From Dastarcus helophoroides (taxonomy: Eukaryota; Arthropoda; Insecta; Coleoptera; Bothrideridae): a stretch of DNA of 64,000 nucleotides. The stretch covers positions 6,262,001 to 6,326,000 of the forward strand of contig CM053329.1 of NCBI GenBank assembly GCA_028583605.1, written 5' to 3'. The position numbers were made by a program, and so were the translations under genes. Within the stretch, counting starts at the first letter, position 1. Each line of letters opens with the position of its first letter. Under the pieces are notes generated by a model. The model was not told where the DNA came from. It searched no databases and saw nothing but the letters and a program-made list of their open reading frames with translations. Positions 1 to 31,833 of this stretch are shown here, one piece after another.

Positions 1-111
1 ATCTCTACATAAATGCCAAATGTTTATACAGAAAAATGGCGCGATTGTCTGAAAGGGTTGTGTTTATTATGAATTTAATAAACATTCGTTTAATACTTCA
101 GTTTTTTTCTT

Positions 112-335
112 TTGGTGGAACGGACTGGTCCTTGGTTATCTTCAACAATTGAAATACAGAACTTTGTCCCCCGAAACCAAGAAATGTTAAAAAACACAAC
201 CAACGTTGCTCTAACGCGTTTCGACAGTCAAGCTGTTATGTTCGGAGAGAAACTGAAGATGACAGCTAGGCTGTCGAAACGCGTTGTGTTTTTTAATCTT
301 TTTTGGTTTCAGGAAACAAGTTGTGTATTTTAATT
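112..335. mobile_element. Head-to-head pair of Penelope-like terminal repeats
   Basis: Two copies of one terminal repeat face each other. The left half (about 165-250) carries a Lys/Asn-poor run of CCGAAACCAAGAAA, AAAAAACACAACC and CTCTAACGCGTTTCGA. The right half (about 253-325) is its reverse complement, with TCGAAACGCGTTG, TGTTTTTTAATC and TTGGTTTCAGG. The same repeat occurs at 11054-11152, 29490-29551 and 37593-37787. The 29.5-kb copy lies just 3' of a GIY-YIG relic of a Penelope-like element, which is why I assign the family there. The assignment is inference; the inverted repetition is seen directly. Confidence 0.55.
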
Positions 336-1000
336 TTTTAATACTTCAGTGAAGAAATGGACGAGTTCAGTTCCCGGTCTATAATCTTGCGCTAATGATA
401 GCCAAGATCAGTTCTAGTTATAGTCAAATTCAGTCAGACTTCTAATGGCCCACCTGCTAGTAATAAAACTTACATAAGACAAATAAACCATTAAATTTTG
501 AAACGGTGGCTTTGCATTGTTCAATAGATTTCTGTTTAACACTTTCTTACAAAGAGGTTTATGATAATGTTTGTCAGAAAATTGCCCGATCCCATTGGAT
601 CTTCCATTAGTTTTCAAAAAGAGAGAGAGAGAGGATACTTGGAACCAAAACTGCACACCCAACATTTTAAACCGCGATAGCGAAACTTAAAATTGTCAGC
701 AAAAAAAGTTCTTTGCCGTTTTCACTCGAAGGTAAACTTCACTGAAGCCATAATATTGTTTATAATATTACTGACACACAACAAAGGTGAAAATTAAAAA
801 CAGAGGAAAGGTTGGTCCGAACGCACAAATGCAACTAAACTAAATACTTCTTTAAATTTTGCCAGAGCCTTTAAAGAGGTGGATTTATAAAAAACTTTCC
901 AAAATTTTGAACAATAAAACTGACAGAAAGAACATTAATGCTGATGCGGATATTCGTTACTGTTCAATTGCAAATCCAAAGAATACTAATGACCACCCCA
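336..1000. other. 5' flank of the carbonic anhydrase gene
   Basis: No gene is seen. The stretch should hold the promoter and 5' UTR of the downstream carbonic anhydrase. A short GA run (about 620-634) is present. In-frame ATGs at 938, 944 and 989 precede the preferred start at 1001, and an in-frame TGA at 908-910 closes the frame upstream. Confidence 0.5.
886..891 (+). promoter_or_regulatory. Possible TATA box
   Basis: TATAAA sits about 115 bases before the preferred carbonic anhydrase ATG. In such AT-rich DNA this match is weak evidence; no initiator element was confirmed. Confidence 0.2.
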
Positions 1001-20861
<19,861 letters not shown>

Positions 20862-20879
20862 ATATGTTACACATAATTC

Positions 20880-22060
20880 ATATCAAGCAATTTTGCTATG
20901 CCATATTATTGTGACCTGATACAAATGTTGTGTGTTTTCAATATTATTGACTGTTAAATGTAATAATTATAATTAAAATGGTTGTGTTCCAATTTATCAT
21001 TTTTCCTCTGTTACCCCATTTTCTAGAGTCATAAACTAGTCATCAAAGAGCTACATTCGAAGAAACAAAAATGAATACATGTAACTGAAAATAGTTTGAC
21101 TGCTTTTTGAGATATTCTTCATGAATATTGAAACTTCGGAACTTGTTTACATAGGTCGGTAACAAACATGAACATCATTTGCTCCTCTGACATCGAAAAT
21201 TGTTGACCAAGGAGTTTATTCTGTACGTAAGGGAACAAAAGGGAATTATTGGTGTCAAATCTATTTATATGGCATTAGATGTATCAATTTAATATTTTGA
21301 TCGGATAAACTAGATGGGTGGAAATAAATAGTAACTCTTATATTAACGTCAGAAATTTACATTACACAGTGAAGTCCAAAAGTAACGCTTAAACTCATTA
21401 TCTACGAAATTTACAATTTATGAGTAAAATCCTGTTTTATTTTTAATTTTAAAATGATATTTCTGAAGCATTCCACTCTCCCTTTAACATCCTTGGAGTG
21501 GCAACTACCCCTTTAAAATTTTTAAATGGAACAATGTAGTGTGTGATTGCTCATTAAAGAAGTTTTCATTCTCTATCCAGCAATGTAAGGTTTTCTGAAT
21601 TCCTCTAACTTTTTAATTGAAAAATATTACTTTTTGAATGTACAACTAATATACTACGTAAACAAAAGAACAAGAAACAGTTTAAATCAACTATTCAAAC
21701 TGAGCTTGCTTCTTGACAATAATGGGAGAGGTGCTGAAGTTCTTCCAATGAATAATTTTTGCACTTTTTCCAAGGCGATGGCAAAATCAGGAGATGATAT
21801 TCATCATAATTTATTCCTAAGATTCTTCAGATACTACCCTGTTTATTAATTGGAGGTAAAATTTCTGTTATTTTTACAATGAGAATATTCGTTTGTGAAT
21901 CGGACTACAGGTCCCGCCACCTGTGGATGACTCCTTTAAGTTAAAGCTGTAAACTTGGATGTAAGGACAAACAATTTCAGCGAGCTGTGGTAGATGGCGA
22001 TAGATGAACAATCTTATTCGAATATAAAATTTGATAACTACATGTTATTAATAAATATTA
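20880..22060. other. Intergenic, 3' of carbonic anhydrase
   Basis: Apart from the possible 3' UTR I see no gene, repeat pair or transposon signature. Confidence 0.5.
20972..20977 (+). terminator. Possible polyadenylation signal of carbonic anhydrase
   Basis: ATTAAA about 110 bases after the stop. It is a common variant signal, but such hexamers are frequent in AT-rich DNA. Confidence 0.35.
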
Positions 22061-23727
22061 TGTGAAATCAGGCCCGTAACCAGGGGGGGGGGCTGCGATC
22101 CTTCTGCTAAAACTACCTAGTCTTTGTTGGCGTCTAGGTTACAGCTAAGAAACCACGGTCCAATACTACTTTACTATTAATATTATTATTCTATACAAGT
22201 ATACTAAAATATAAAAAAATACACTAAAACCATTTCTAGAGTCCAACTCTTCTAACATTCTGACAAAGTAATTTAACAACAACGTTGCCTATTTATCTTA
22301 ATTTAATTTCTAAATAAAAAGAGATGTGTGGGTAAGATGATAAAATTACTCGAAAGATATTCCTTAAAATTTATCTTTGAACTGTCTTCTATAACTGCAC
22401 TTGTGTATGAAAAATGCCTATAGAAAGTGCTCTATTTAAAGACATAGTTTGAAATCAGCTGGAGAAAAATCTTCTTTTTTTTTATTTTTTTCAAATTCGA
22501 TTAAATTCATAATTTTAACTTTTATCTCAAATTTAAAGTTTGCACCCGAACATTTAGAATTTGGATATTCTTTCTAAATTATGGAAGATTAGATTTTTTT
22601 TAAGTTCAAGTTTCCTCTTAGTGTCCAATTTTTTTTTTCTAACTGGCAACAACTTCAATTCCTACGTTTTTTATTTTGGGCAATTTTGGGAATTATTTTT
22701 GCTATCTGAATTTGCAATGTCGAAGTGCATTTGATTCTTCCGAATTTCGAAAAAAAGTTTTTGCTATAAAGTTATTTATCGTTTTGTTTTTGTAAGTTTT
22801 ACCTTTAATCTCATGATTTCGACCTTTTTTGGATATTTTCAATTTGAATTAGATTTTTTGCTAAATGCGAAGTATGTTAATACTTTTACTTTTTTTCTCA
22901 AAATTCAAAGTTTAAAATCTTGGTATTTACTTCAAACCCACAAATATTTTTTTAAACATCAATTCTTTCTAGAAACCTGAAAATTTCGCCAAAATTTTGT
23001 GAAAAATGTCTGATATCGAAATTCTGAACTTAATCTTGAGTTTTTTGAATTTGGAATTTGTCTAGAAAAGTCTACATTTAGAGTGGACAAACTCGTTCTA
23101 GAAAAAGTTTAATTACGACCGTGGTTATACTTAAAAATAACCAGAATTCATTATTAAACATTTCCGAAAATATTAACATTTTTAAAAATTTTGATATTCC
23201 GAACAAAATTACGATATGTTAATTCTTAATATGACCTGTTCGAACTTTAAATTTTTAGTTTTTTAAATTCGAAATTTTAGAAATAAGTTGACATTTAGAA
23301 TTACTTCCTAAATCCGAAGAAAAAAGAAGCGATAATTTTTGAAAAAAAAAGGACTGAAGACAAAATTTTCTAAAAAAAATCTCTCATTTCCAAAAGATAA
23401 AATCTATTAACAAAAACTAATAACACTCAACATTTTGTCTTGAAACAAAATTTAAAAAATAAACTTTAATATTTCCTGAAACTTTTAGTGTTTTCTCAAA
23501 ATGGCCAGGAGATTTTCTATAAACTCAATAACTAGAAAGAAAGTCAAAATATTTTGAAGAAGTCTGAATTTTGAATTACTGCTAATGTAAAAATGTTGAA
23601 AAAAGAAACTAAAGTCATTAAGCTCATTTTTTTTATTAAAATTTCGACTTTAATCTTGACATTTTTAAACTCGTGGTAAAAAGTTGTAAAAATGTTATAA
23701 ATCAAGTTTTTCTAAAAATATAATTTA

Positions 23728-23852
23728 AAAGTGATTAAAAATACAATAAATTCTTAATTAAAGTTGAAATTTGATAACTAAGACAGAAATGTGATAAAAA
23801 GTACAATAAATTTTTAATTAAAGTTGAAATTTGATAACTAAGAAAGAAATTT
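23728..23852. repeat. Tandem duplication, unit about 60 bases
   Basis: Two near-identical units, each containing ACAATAAATT, TTAATTAAAGTTGAAATTTG and ATAACTAAGA. They lie inside the 22-25 kb element. Confidence 0.85.
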
Positions 23853-24280
23853 TTTTTTGGAAGTTTTCACTTGGAATTCGAATTTTGGAGAAAAGAGTCG
23901 AATTTTCGAAATCGTAGTGGAAATATAAACAAATCATCTTCATGACAAAAAATTTCGAAATTTTCTATTATGAAGTTAAAACTTTTTGAAAAAATTAAGT
24001 ATTTTGAATTAAGCTGATGGGTTAAAGTTATTAAAAAATTCCTAAATATTTCAACTTAAAAATGCTCAAGTTTTCTGTAAAACTCGAAATTTATAAAAGA
24101 ATCGACATTTTAGACATTTTTTTAAAGTTCAATCGCCATGTTAGAAAAATTATAGAAGAAATTCATAAAAATAACTTATTAAAAAATGTCTTCTCAAAAT
24201 AATGGCTTATAAGATATTTTGATTTTTTAGTAAAGGACCTAACATTCAAAATTTTATTCAAAAACCAAATTTAAATTTTT

Positions 24281-24664
24281 AAATTCCAAAACTGTAAAAC
24301 TATTATTACAAAATCCAAGTTTTTCTCAAAATTTGGTGATAAATCTCGAAAAATCGCTTGTATAAATTTCCAATTCTTCTCAAAATTTGAATTTTTTTCA
24401 AAATAGGAAGTTTAAGCTTGAAAAACTTGCAAATTCAACATTATTTTAATAAAATTCAAAACGTAATTTTTTAAATTCTAAAGCTGTAAAATTATTATTA
24501 CAAAATCCAAGTTTTTCTCAAAATTTAGTGTTAAATCTCGAAAAATCGCTTGTATAGATTTCTAGTTCTTCCCAAAATTTGAATTTTTTTCAAAATAGGG
24601 AGTTTAAGCTTGAAAAACTTGCCAATTCAACATTATTTTAATAAAATTCGAAACGTAAGACTGA
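24281..24664. repeat. Tandem duplication, unit about 192 bases
   Basis: Two units (24281-24472 and 24473-24664) share long blocks such as AATCCAAGTTTTTCTCAAAA, TCGAAAAATCGCTTGTATA and AGTTTAAGCTTGAAAAACTT with few substitutions. This is a local duplication inside the hAT-type element. Confidence 0.9.
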
Positions 24665-25310
24665 AATTTCAAATAAAAAAAAGAAATTTCAAGAAAGGTT
24701 TAAATTTTCCTAGAAAGGAAATCTCAGATTTAAATGTCAAAATATTGGCAAAAAATCTAATGAGTTTAAGGCAAAAATTTTAAGATTTAGGGCGAAAATT
24801 CGAGAATGAACTCGAAATTTTAAGAAATTCGTCATTTGAAAATATTATACTCCTTCTGAATATCCTGAGTATAACCTAAAATCTATTATTTTTTTAAATT
24901 TCGACTGAGATATTAAAATGTTTTTTTTTTTGTTAATTGTGCGTTTTGGCCTGTTAATGCCTCTTTTTTTTTAGAGTATTTTACCTTTTTGGTGTCTTCT
25001 TTAGCTTTTCGTTTCTGCCTAATTTAACATTTTGTTCACCTTTTTACCTTACTTGATTGTGCTTAAAATCCGGTATCTAATAATAAGAAATGGCGCCAAA
25101 TTTGAAAAATAAAACATCCTTGCATTTCAGTACGAAAACAAAATCATCCATTAAAAATGGTTTTTAAAAAGGTCGCACATCTGGAAAATTCAGTTTTATG
25201 TAGTGTGAAGCCAAAAAATTTCGGGGGGGCTGCAGCCCCCTAGCCCCCCCTGGTTACGGGCCTGTGTGAAATTAATAATACTGTCACAGTGTGAAGTCTT
25301 TATCTCCACA

Positions 25311-25799
25311 TCTATACTAATATCATAAAGAGGGAGTTTCTGATTGACTGAAAAACCTAATCATCAAAACACATCCGTAACCACTGAAATTAGAAGCACG
25401 AAATTTATACAATGAATTACTTTTATGGTATGGATGAGAAGGGATTTTTGGAGATTGGTTCTCTAAAGCAATGAAATGGAGTTTCGAGATTAGCACGCAA
25501 CTTTCTAAAACCTAAAATGTTGTGTAAATAATCTACGAAAGAAATTATTAGACACGTATTTTGCCCATTTTAGCATTCCAAATTCAACTCATAAGGTAGG
25601 GTTTCTTAACTTGGATTTCATGGACCTCTGAAAGGTTAATATCATTCGTGCCAGGAATCCATGGCTAAGCCTACCTAATAACATTTATTGTGATAATAAA
25701 TAATCCAATAATTTGTTTAATCCTACGTAATAAAAAGTATATTTATATTTCCTTATTTTCCTTTTCTACAATTCTTTGAATTAAAAAGTAGAAAGCTAG
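25311..25799 (+). mobile_element. Helitron-like ends, tentative
   Basis: The left sequence TCTATACTAATATCATAAAG resembles common Helitron 5' ends. The right end is CTAG preceded by a small hairpin (AATTCTTTGAATT) about 13 bases upstream. Against it: the base after CTAG is A rather than T, and there is no Rep/helicase coding. A chance pairing is possible. Confidence 0.25.
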
Positions 25800-26228
25800 A
25801 ATAGAACAGGATAGGACGCTTGCTCGCCTCTGGTTCTTGGAGTCAACCGAAACTTTATATTCTCAACTAAGAGACTTTCTTCAGAAATTTTCATTTTTCT
25901 CTACAAAATTGGTCCTTTCCTTGAAATTTCGATATTTTCACGAAATCTTGACTTTTTCTCAATTTTCAATTTCAAATTCGACTTCTTTTATAAAAATCTG
26001 ACTCTCAAGATTTCAAAATTTTTAGATCATAATTTGTCGCCATTTTTCGAAATTCGAGCTTTGCTAGAAGCTTCGATGTTTTTTTAAGTCAACGTTCTAC
26101 AAATTTCGATTTGTTTATCAAATTTTGACTAGCCCTCGAAATTTGGTCAATCTTTTCATAATAAGAACTGTACGTTTTGAAAAAAATTTTTTTTTAATTT
26201 TAAATTTTTGTAACTAAATAAAAAATAC

Positions 26229-29000
26229 CAGGATTCCGAACCCCTATTTTTTTCGTTCCAGTTTTCGGTTTTCGTTTTGACAAAAAAATCATATCGGTTC
26301 AGTTTCGGTTTTCGTTTCGACAAAAATAACGGTTTTTCCGGTTTTCGGTTTCTGATTCAGTTCAGAGTGACTCATTTTTTGATTTTTAAAAGTTTTTCTG
26401 AACATAATTTAGAAAATGTGATGTCCTTTTTTTTTCGTTAATATTACAATACGTAACTACTCTAACCTTGCCTAAAATTGAAGGAAATATTTTCGATTTT
26501 TCAAGTTTAAAAATTTCATTCTAAAACTCTGAATTTTGAGTACAATTTGAGTTTAAATTTCAAGAAAAACCTAAACTATATAAAAAATTAGAATCGGAAT
26601 TTCGGGTTTAGAAATTTCAAATTTAAACTCGAAATTTTCATAAAAATCTTAAATTATATACCCTAGAGTTAAAAACTTCCAGAATGTACGAACTTTGACG
26701 ATTAAAATCGAAAATTTGAGAGACTTTTCTCTTTTCTTTCATAATTTTGGTTCTCTATTGAAGTTTTGACCTTGACTTACTTTTTCTAATAAAATTGATT
26801 TTTACTGTTTCCACTTTGTTTCCTAGAACTTTCGATTTAAAAGATCAAACTAAAAAAATAAGTGAAAATAAAAAAGACCAAAAATTATAAAATAAAATGT
26901 TTTAAATTAAGATTTTGCGAGACCGTCACAATTGCAAAAAAAGAACTTCAAATTTATTTAAAAAACGAGTTTCGAAAATGTCTACCCTAATTAGAAGTTT
27001 TGACCTTAAACCCAAATATTCGATATTTTTTTTCTGGTAGTGTTGCTAAAAACCTGAAAATTTCAAGAAAAAGTAAAATTTTTCAGACAGTTCTGTTTAA
27101 TGTGTTTACCTTTTTTCGATATTTTAAATTTTTGTTTTGAAGTTTTAAATTTAAACTTGTATGTACTTTTCATTATTATTTTTTTTCTAAAATTTTGACT
27201 TTAAACAAAATTTAGTCTTTTTCTAGCAATCTCCTAACCCTATTTATCGACATGTTGATTTTCATTCTTTAATTATAGACATTTTTCTCGAAATTATGAG
27301 TCGAAATTTAGACTATAAGAAATTGACAAATATAAGTTTAAATTTGGAATTTTCCAATGTTCGATTTTCAACTCAAAAGCTCAAAATTTTCAGGACTCAA
27401 AATTTTCAGATTAAGTTTGAAAAACTGTTTGTCATAAATTTAGTTGGTTTTTCCTCAAAACTTATACTTTTACAAAAATGTTGTCTTTTTTTCTTGAAAG
27501 GATATTCTTTCGAGATTTTAAATTAATATTCAAAATAAAAAAGAACATAAAATTTTTAAATTCAAATTAGCATTTTTGAGTTTGAAATCTAACTTCTGCT
27601 AACATTTTAAGCAAAAATTTGAAAGTTTTAATGGAAATGTAAATTTTAGGAATAAAAGAAAAAAATTCCACAAACAGTGCAATTTAAATTATTTTTAAAC
27701 TTAAATTTTCTATGAAAAAAGTTAAATTTTAAGATCAGCGACCAATTTTCTGGAAAAAATAAACGCGAATTTCAATTTTAAAGACTAAATCTTAGAAATA
27801 ATTTCAGTTGTAGATAAAAATTTTGTGAATAAATTTAACATTTTTAGAATGTAATTTTGACACAAAAGTTCAAGGAGCAAAAGGCCGAACTTGCAAACGG
27901 CGAACTTTCGAGTTTATAAAAGGAGTTTGGCGAAAGCAATTACCTAATATTTAAGAGAACAAACAATTTTGACTTCTAAATTCTAAACAAATCGCAGTTT
28001 TAAGACAAAGGTCGAAATCTTGAGAAAAAACTCGAAGATTTCAGAATAGAAGTTACCATTTTAACGTAAACAAATTTATTGCAGGTTTAAATTATATATT
28101 TTCTATCAATGTCACAATTTCAAGTTAACTGTAAACGTTTCGACCCCAAAGCCAAGATCCCGGCTTTAAATTGGAACATCATGTTAAATATTTTGCTAAA
28201 ATTTTGACTTGAAATTTAAAAAGTTCTAAGTTAAATTTGAACCTGCGAGATTTTAGCGAAAATTTTGAGAAAGAATCATATCTTGGAATTTTTGTAAGAT
28301 TTAGGAAGTCGGCAGCAGGAATTTAAATTTGGGATCTGGAAAAAAATTGGAATACTAAATTCAAAATTGAATTTGAAGGAAAAAAATTACGAAAAAAATA
28401 GAGATATCTAATTAGGAAAAAAATTGAAATTTAAAGAAAGAAGTAAATTAGGAGTTTTTTTTAAAAATTTATAGAAAAATTTGCAGATAAACTCGAATTT
28501 GCAAAAATAATTTTATGGAAAACCGAGTTTCCCTAGCTTCAATGAAAAGACGCTACTATTTTATTCCAAATATACAACAGAGGATTTTTTTTAGTTTAAA
28601 CTCGAAATTTTAGGAAAAGAAAAGAGATATTTCGAGTAATTTTCAGATAAAAGTCAAATTTCAAGAAAACGTCGAAAATCTTGAAAAAAGCTTCAAGTTA
28701 AAACTTAAAATTTTAATTTAGGTTAAAATTTCGAGAATAGAGTCAATATTTGGTAGAAAATGTGGAAATTGTGATTTTCTAATCTAATTTAATCAGAAAT
28801 GAGAGATGAAGATGAGATGAAAATTGCATAAAGTTGTGTCAAATTTAAAAAAAAAATTGAAATTTCAAAGAAAATTCCGATCTTAAGTATAAAGTAAAAA
28901 CTTTTAAGTATATAAATTCGGCGAACCGAAATAAACCGATATTTTTTTTTGCTTTCGTTTCGTTTTTCGGTTTTCGGTTCAGTTCCGGTTCGAAGCCCTG
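26229..29000. mobile_element. Second hAT-type element with AT-rich simple interior
   Basis: The left end CAGGATTCCGAACCCC and the inverted right end CAGGGCTTCGAACCGG match imperfectly. The 8-bp flanks AAAAATAC (26221-26228) and AAAAATTC (29001-29008) differ at one position. Subterminal TTCGGTTTTCGGTTC-like repeats occur in the same strand orientation at both ends. The 2.8-kb interior has the same cryptically simple AAATTTCGA-type composition as the 22-25 kb element and no transposase. Confidence 0.7.
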
Positions 29001-29106
29001 AAAAATTCTACAACATGTTTTTTTGGAATATCAACTGTTTTTGAAGCAAAAATTCATTTAAGCGCATTAATCGATTTTGGATAGGGGGTAAACTTTTGAT
29101 TTCGCG

Positions 29107-29370
29107 TTACCAACATGCATCGGGCAGACTAGACGATCTCTAAAAATTCGACTGAAGGAGCATCTGGCTCATTTGAGGTACGGAAGAACCGAGAAGTCAA
29201 GTGTGGTTCGACATGCTTTTGAATTAGATCATAGAATAGATAATAATATTAAACTGTTAAGAGTAGTAAATAAGAATTCTATATCAAATGCTTGTGAAAG
29301 CTTTATCAATGGTTACGCTGGGGCTTTAGGTCACTCATCTCTGTTAAAAATGGTTAAGGTTGATAGGTAA
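29107..29370 (+). pseudogene. Penelope-like element, GIY-YIG domain relic
   Basis: The frame reads TCIGQTRRSLKIRLKEHLAH, then VVRHAFELDHRID, NIKLLRVVNKNS and ACESFIN. This is the C-terminal GIY-YIG endonuclease pattern of Penelope-like retroelements: IGQT, R..EH, and the Glu in the final block. The reverse transcriptase is absent upstream, where a hAT-type element ends at 29000. The expected spacing after HRID is shortened, and the domain end is scrambled. Dead fragment. Confidence 0.72.
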
Positions 29371-29489
29371 GGAATTGTGGCATTGCGACCCGTATGATTA
29401 GATGCGCATGCACTTTCGGATGCGGTCGATCATGCTCGAAGTGAATATTCATAGCATATAAGGGTTAATTTTAGGAATAGGTGTTAGTA

Positions 29490-29551
29490 TCTTTCTGAGG
29501 ATTGTGTTTTTTAATCTTTCTTGGTTTCAGGGAAAACTATTTGTATTTCAA
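29490..29551 (+). mobile_element. Penelope-like 3' terminal repeat, deleted copy
   Basis: CTTTCTGAGG runs directly into ATTGTGTTTTTTAATCTTTC and TTGGTTTCAGGG. Compared with 112-335 and 37593-37787, the central GCTATCGAAACGCGTTAGAGC part is missing. It lies 120 bases after the GIY-YIG relic in the same orientation, which ties the dispersed repeat to the Penelope-like element. Confidence 0.6.
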
Positions 29552-31540
29552 TTTTTAAAAAACACTGTGATTGTTAAGGAAATATTTCATGAATTTATAA
29601 AAATCTATTTATTTAAGTAATATTATTTGAAATTTCATAAAAAATAGTATGTGTATCTCGTAGTAAAAGCACATTCCCTACTTCGATTTTTGTTAGCCTT
29701 GGCTTACGCCTCGGCCACATTACTTTCTCGTTCTGAAATGTTTTGCTTTCACTGCTAGATACACAATATACTACTTTCGGAAATATCTTTTTTCTAAATT
29801 TGAGTTTCCGGAAATTTCAGTTTGTTTTTCAAAAATCGTCTAATTATCGCAGTTTCGACTTTTACCTCAAAATTCGATATGTTTCTATGTTTTTAGAAGT
29901 TTCTATTATCCGTCTATTTTTCCAAAATTGGATTGAATTTTATTAAAAATCTATAATTTTATTATAACATCAAGGACTCATTATCTGATGACATATATTA
30001 TACATATTTTAATATACTTACTTAGGCTTAAAAGAGAACTAATAATAGCATCTAATGATAAAAAATAAACAAATATAAAATAGTGATTTGTAATCTTAGC
30101 CATGAAAGTAAAACTTCAACATGGCTAACAAAAACAAAATAAGGTTTCCTCATTTTTCTACGAAAGGAGTTCAAAGTTTAATTAACATATCACATTGTTG
30201 TATGGTATGATAGGATACCAAGGTAAGGATTAAAAATTTACATGTACAATTAAGTTCCAATTAATTGTATAAAAAACAACAGCTTTGTTACTTCACAGAC
30301 ACACGGGAACAGACTTCTATGAAGAAAAATAATAATTGAAAATAGGTTCAAAATAAATATATATTTGAAAATAGGTCAAGCTAATACAATAAAGGACCAT
30401 AGTGTGGTGTAAGGCATCATTTTAAAATACAGCAATCCGCATTTTTAAGAGGACACATTTCACATATTTATAACGAGAATTGTCTCCAATTTTCAATTTT
30501 TTTTATTATATATATTTCTTATTTGGGATTGAAATTTCTAAAAATATTAGGTCTTAGTCAAAAATTCTAGCTTAAAATTAAAAATTTGGGAGCCATGTAG
30601 AAAGAGAGTTTAAAGTCGAGATTTGGACATTTTTTTTGCTGAAATTTAAAGTTGAAAGTATCAGTTTTAAGTTCAAGCCATAAAACCAATTTAAGTAGTG
30701 TGCATTTTTGGTTTTACCAATAACTTTTAAATCGTATTCGCACTAAGAAAATCTAATAGTGTAAGTTAGGGGAATATCGTTAGAGCAAAGCATCAGTCGT
30801 TTCCCAAATATGTTGCAAGATAACAAATGAAACAAGACTGTTTCTCTTAATTGCTCTAATTTTCTTACACCTCCCTAATATATCTAATTCTGAGGTAATC
30901 TAACACTGGAAGCAGTTACGGTTTCTGGGGTTCAGCTTGACACTTGGGAGCGACACCTGCACGAATTCGACGTTCACGTACTTCCGCAGCCCTCCAGAAC
31001 TGACTCTCAGCCGCCCTCTGCAGTGGCAAACATTTCAGCATGCATCAATCATAAGAGACTTATGATTGATGGTCTCAGCCATTATAAATGAAATATTTTT
31101 CCCTAAATGAGGCTCTTTTCTTTGCAACGCGACTTATACGAGATATTTTTAAAATGTTTAAACGAAAAATGTCGTCATATTTTATCCAGAGAATGAAAGG
31201 GGCAAGGATTATTAACTTTGGAAAATAAAAAGTTGTGGCGGTTCGTCGTGTTTAGTAACAAAGTTTAGAGTTATTTAGCATCTTTTTGCTTTTATTTATG
31301 GTCCAGTAAAGATTTCCATATTAGCCAAACTTTTTAAGAAATATCGTTCATTCCAAAAATTATATGTAAAACATTTAATAGAGGTTATAATTCCACGTTG
31401 AGAAGATCCTTATATGGCTAATGTTTTTAATCGATTTTATATGAAGTAAAATACGATATGTTTATATAATATTTTACATTTGGAGTAATGTTCCTACCAG
31501 ATTTTTTAACAGAAAGTTGTCTCCATTAAAGTTGAAAGGT
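29552..31540. other. Intergenic, no gene seen
   Basis: AT-rich throughout, with one island of more balanced composition at about 30900-31090. No frame or repeat pair is convincing, apart from the hairpin listed at 31044-31070. Confidence 0.5.
31044..31070. repeat. Perfect 12-bp hairpin
   Basis: ATCAATCATAAG, loop AGA, CTTATGATTGAT. It sits inside the only GC-richer island of the region. Confidence 0.8.
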
Positions 31541-31541
31541 A

Positions 31542-31722
31542 GAGTGAAGTCCGGTTGTAATGACTTTGAAGGAGAATGGAAAATCGATCACAATAATCAG
31601 ATGCCATAAAAAGCAGATAACAAAAGCACACTAAACTTCATATTTAAATTCAAATCTCTTGCTCCTTTTACGTCATACAAAATGACTAGTCATTATAAGC
31701 GACGTTACAATAAACGCATTTC
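31542..31722. mobile_element. Possible small inverted-repeat element
   Basis: The left AGTGAAGTCCGGTTGTAATG and the inverted right AGTGAAATGCGTTTATTGTA are similar, 180 bases apart. This is a common layout for Tc1/pogo-type miniature elements. The match is imperfect and no target duplication was confirmed. Confidence 0.35.
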
Positions 31723-31833
31723 ACTGCAGTTTGATAGGAAAGCTTGGGCTACAGTGGCCTAAGATTATCTAACGCAGACATAACTAACTCATTCACTTTC
31801 AATTAACTTTAAGGTTCAAGCCATCAAATTTCT

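Larger units (their letters stand above)
22069..25264. mobile_element. hAT-type non-autonomous element with AT-rich simple interior
   Basis: The ends are perfect inverted repeats of over 20 bases: CAGGCCCGTAACCAGG plus a G run on the left, mirrored on the right. They are flanked by an exact 8-bp duplication TGTGAAAT (22061-22068, 25265-25272). At 3.2 kb it carries no transposase frame. Most of the interior is cryptically simple sequence built from phrases like AAATTTCGA, TTTTTCTCAAAATTT and GAAATTTTGA, including two internal tandem duplications. The 8-bp duplication and CA...TG ends favour the hAT superfamily. Confidence 0.88.

Noticed and set aside
27296..27526. Open frame of 76 codons
   Set aside because: It lies in the cryptically simple AT-rich interior of a hAT-type element; no protein features.
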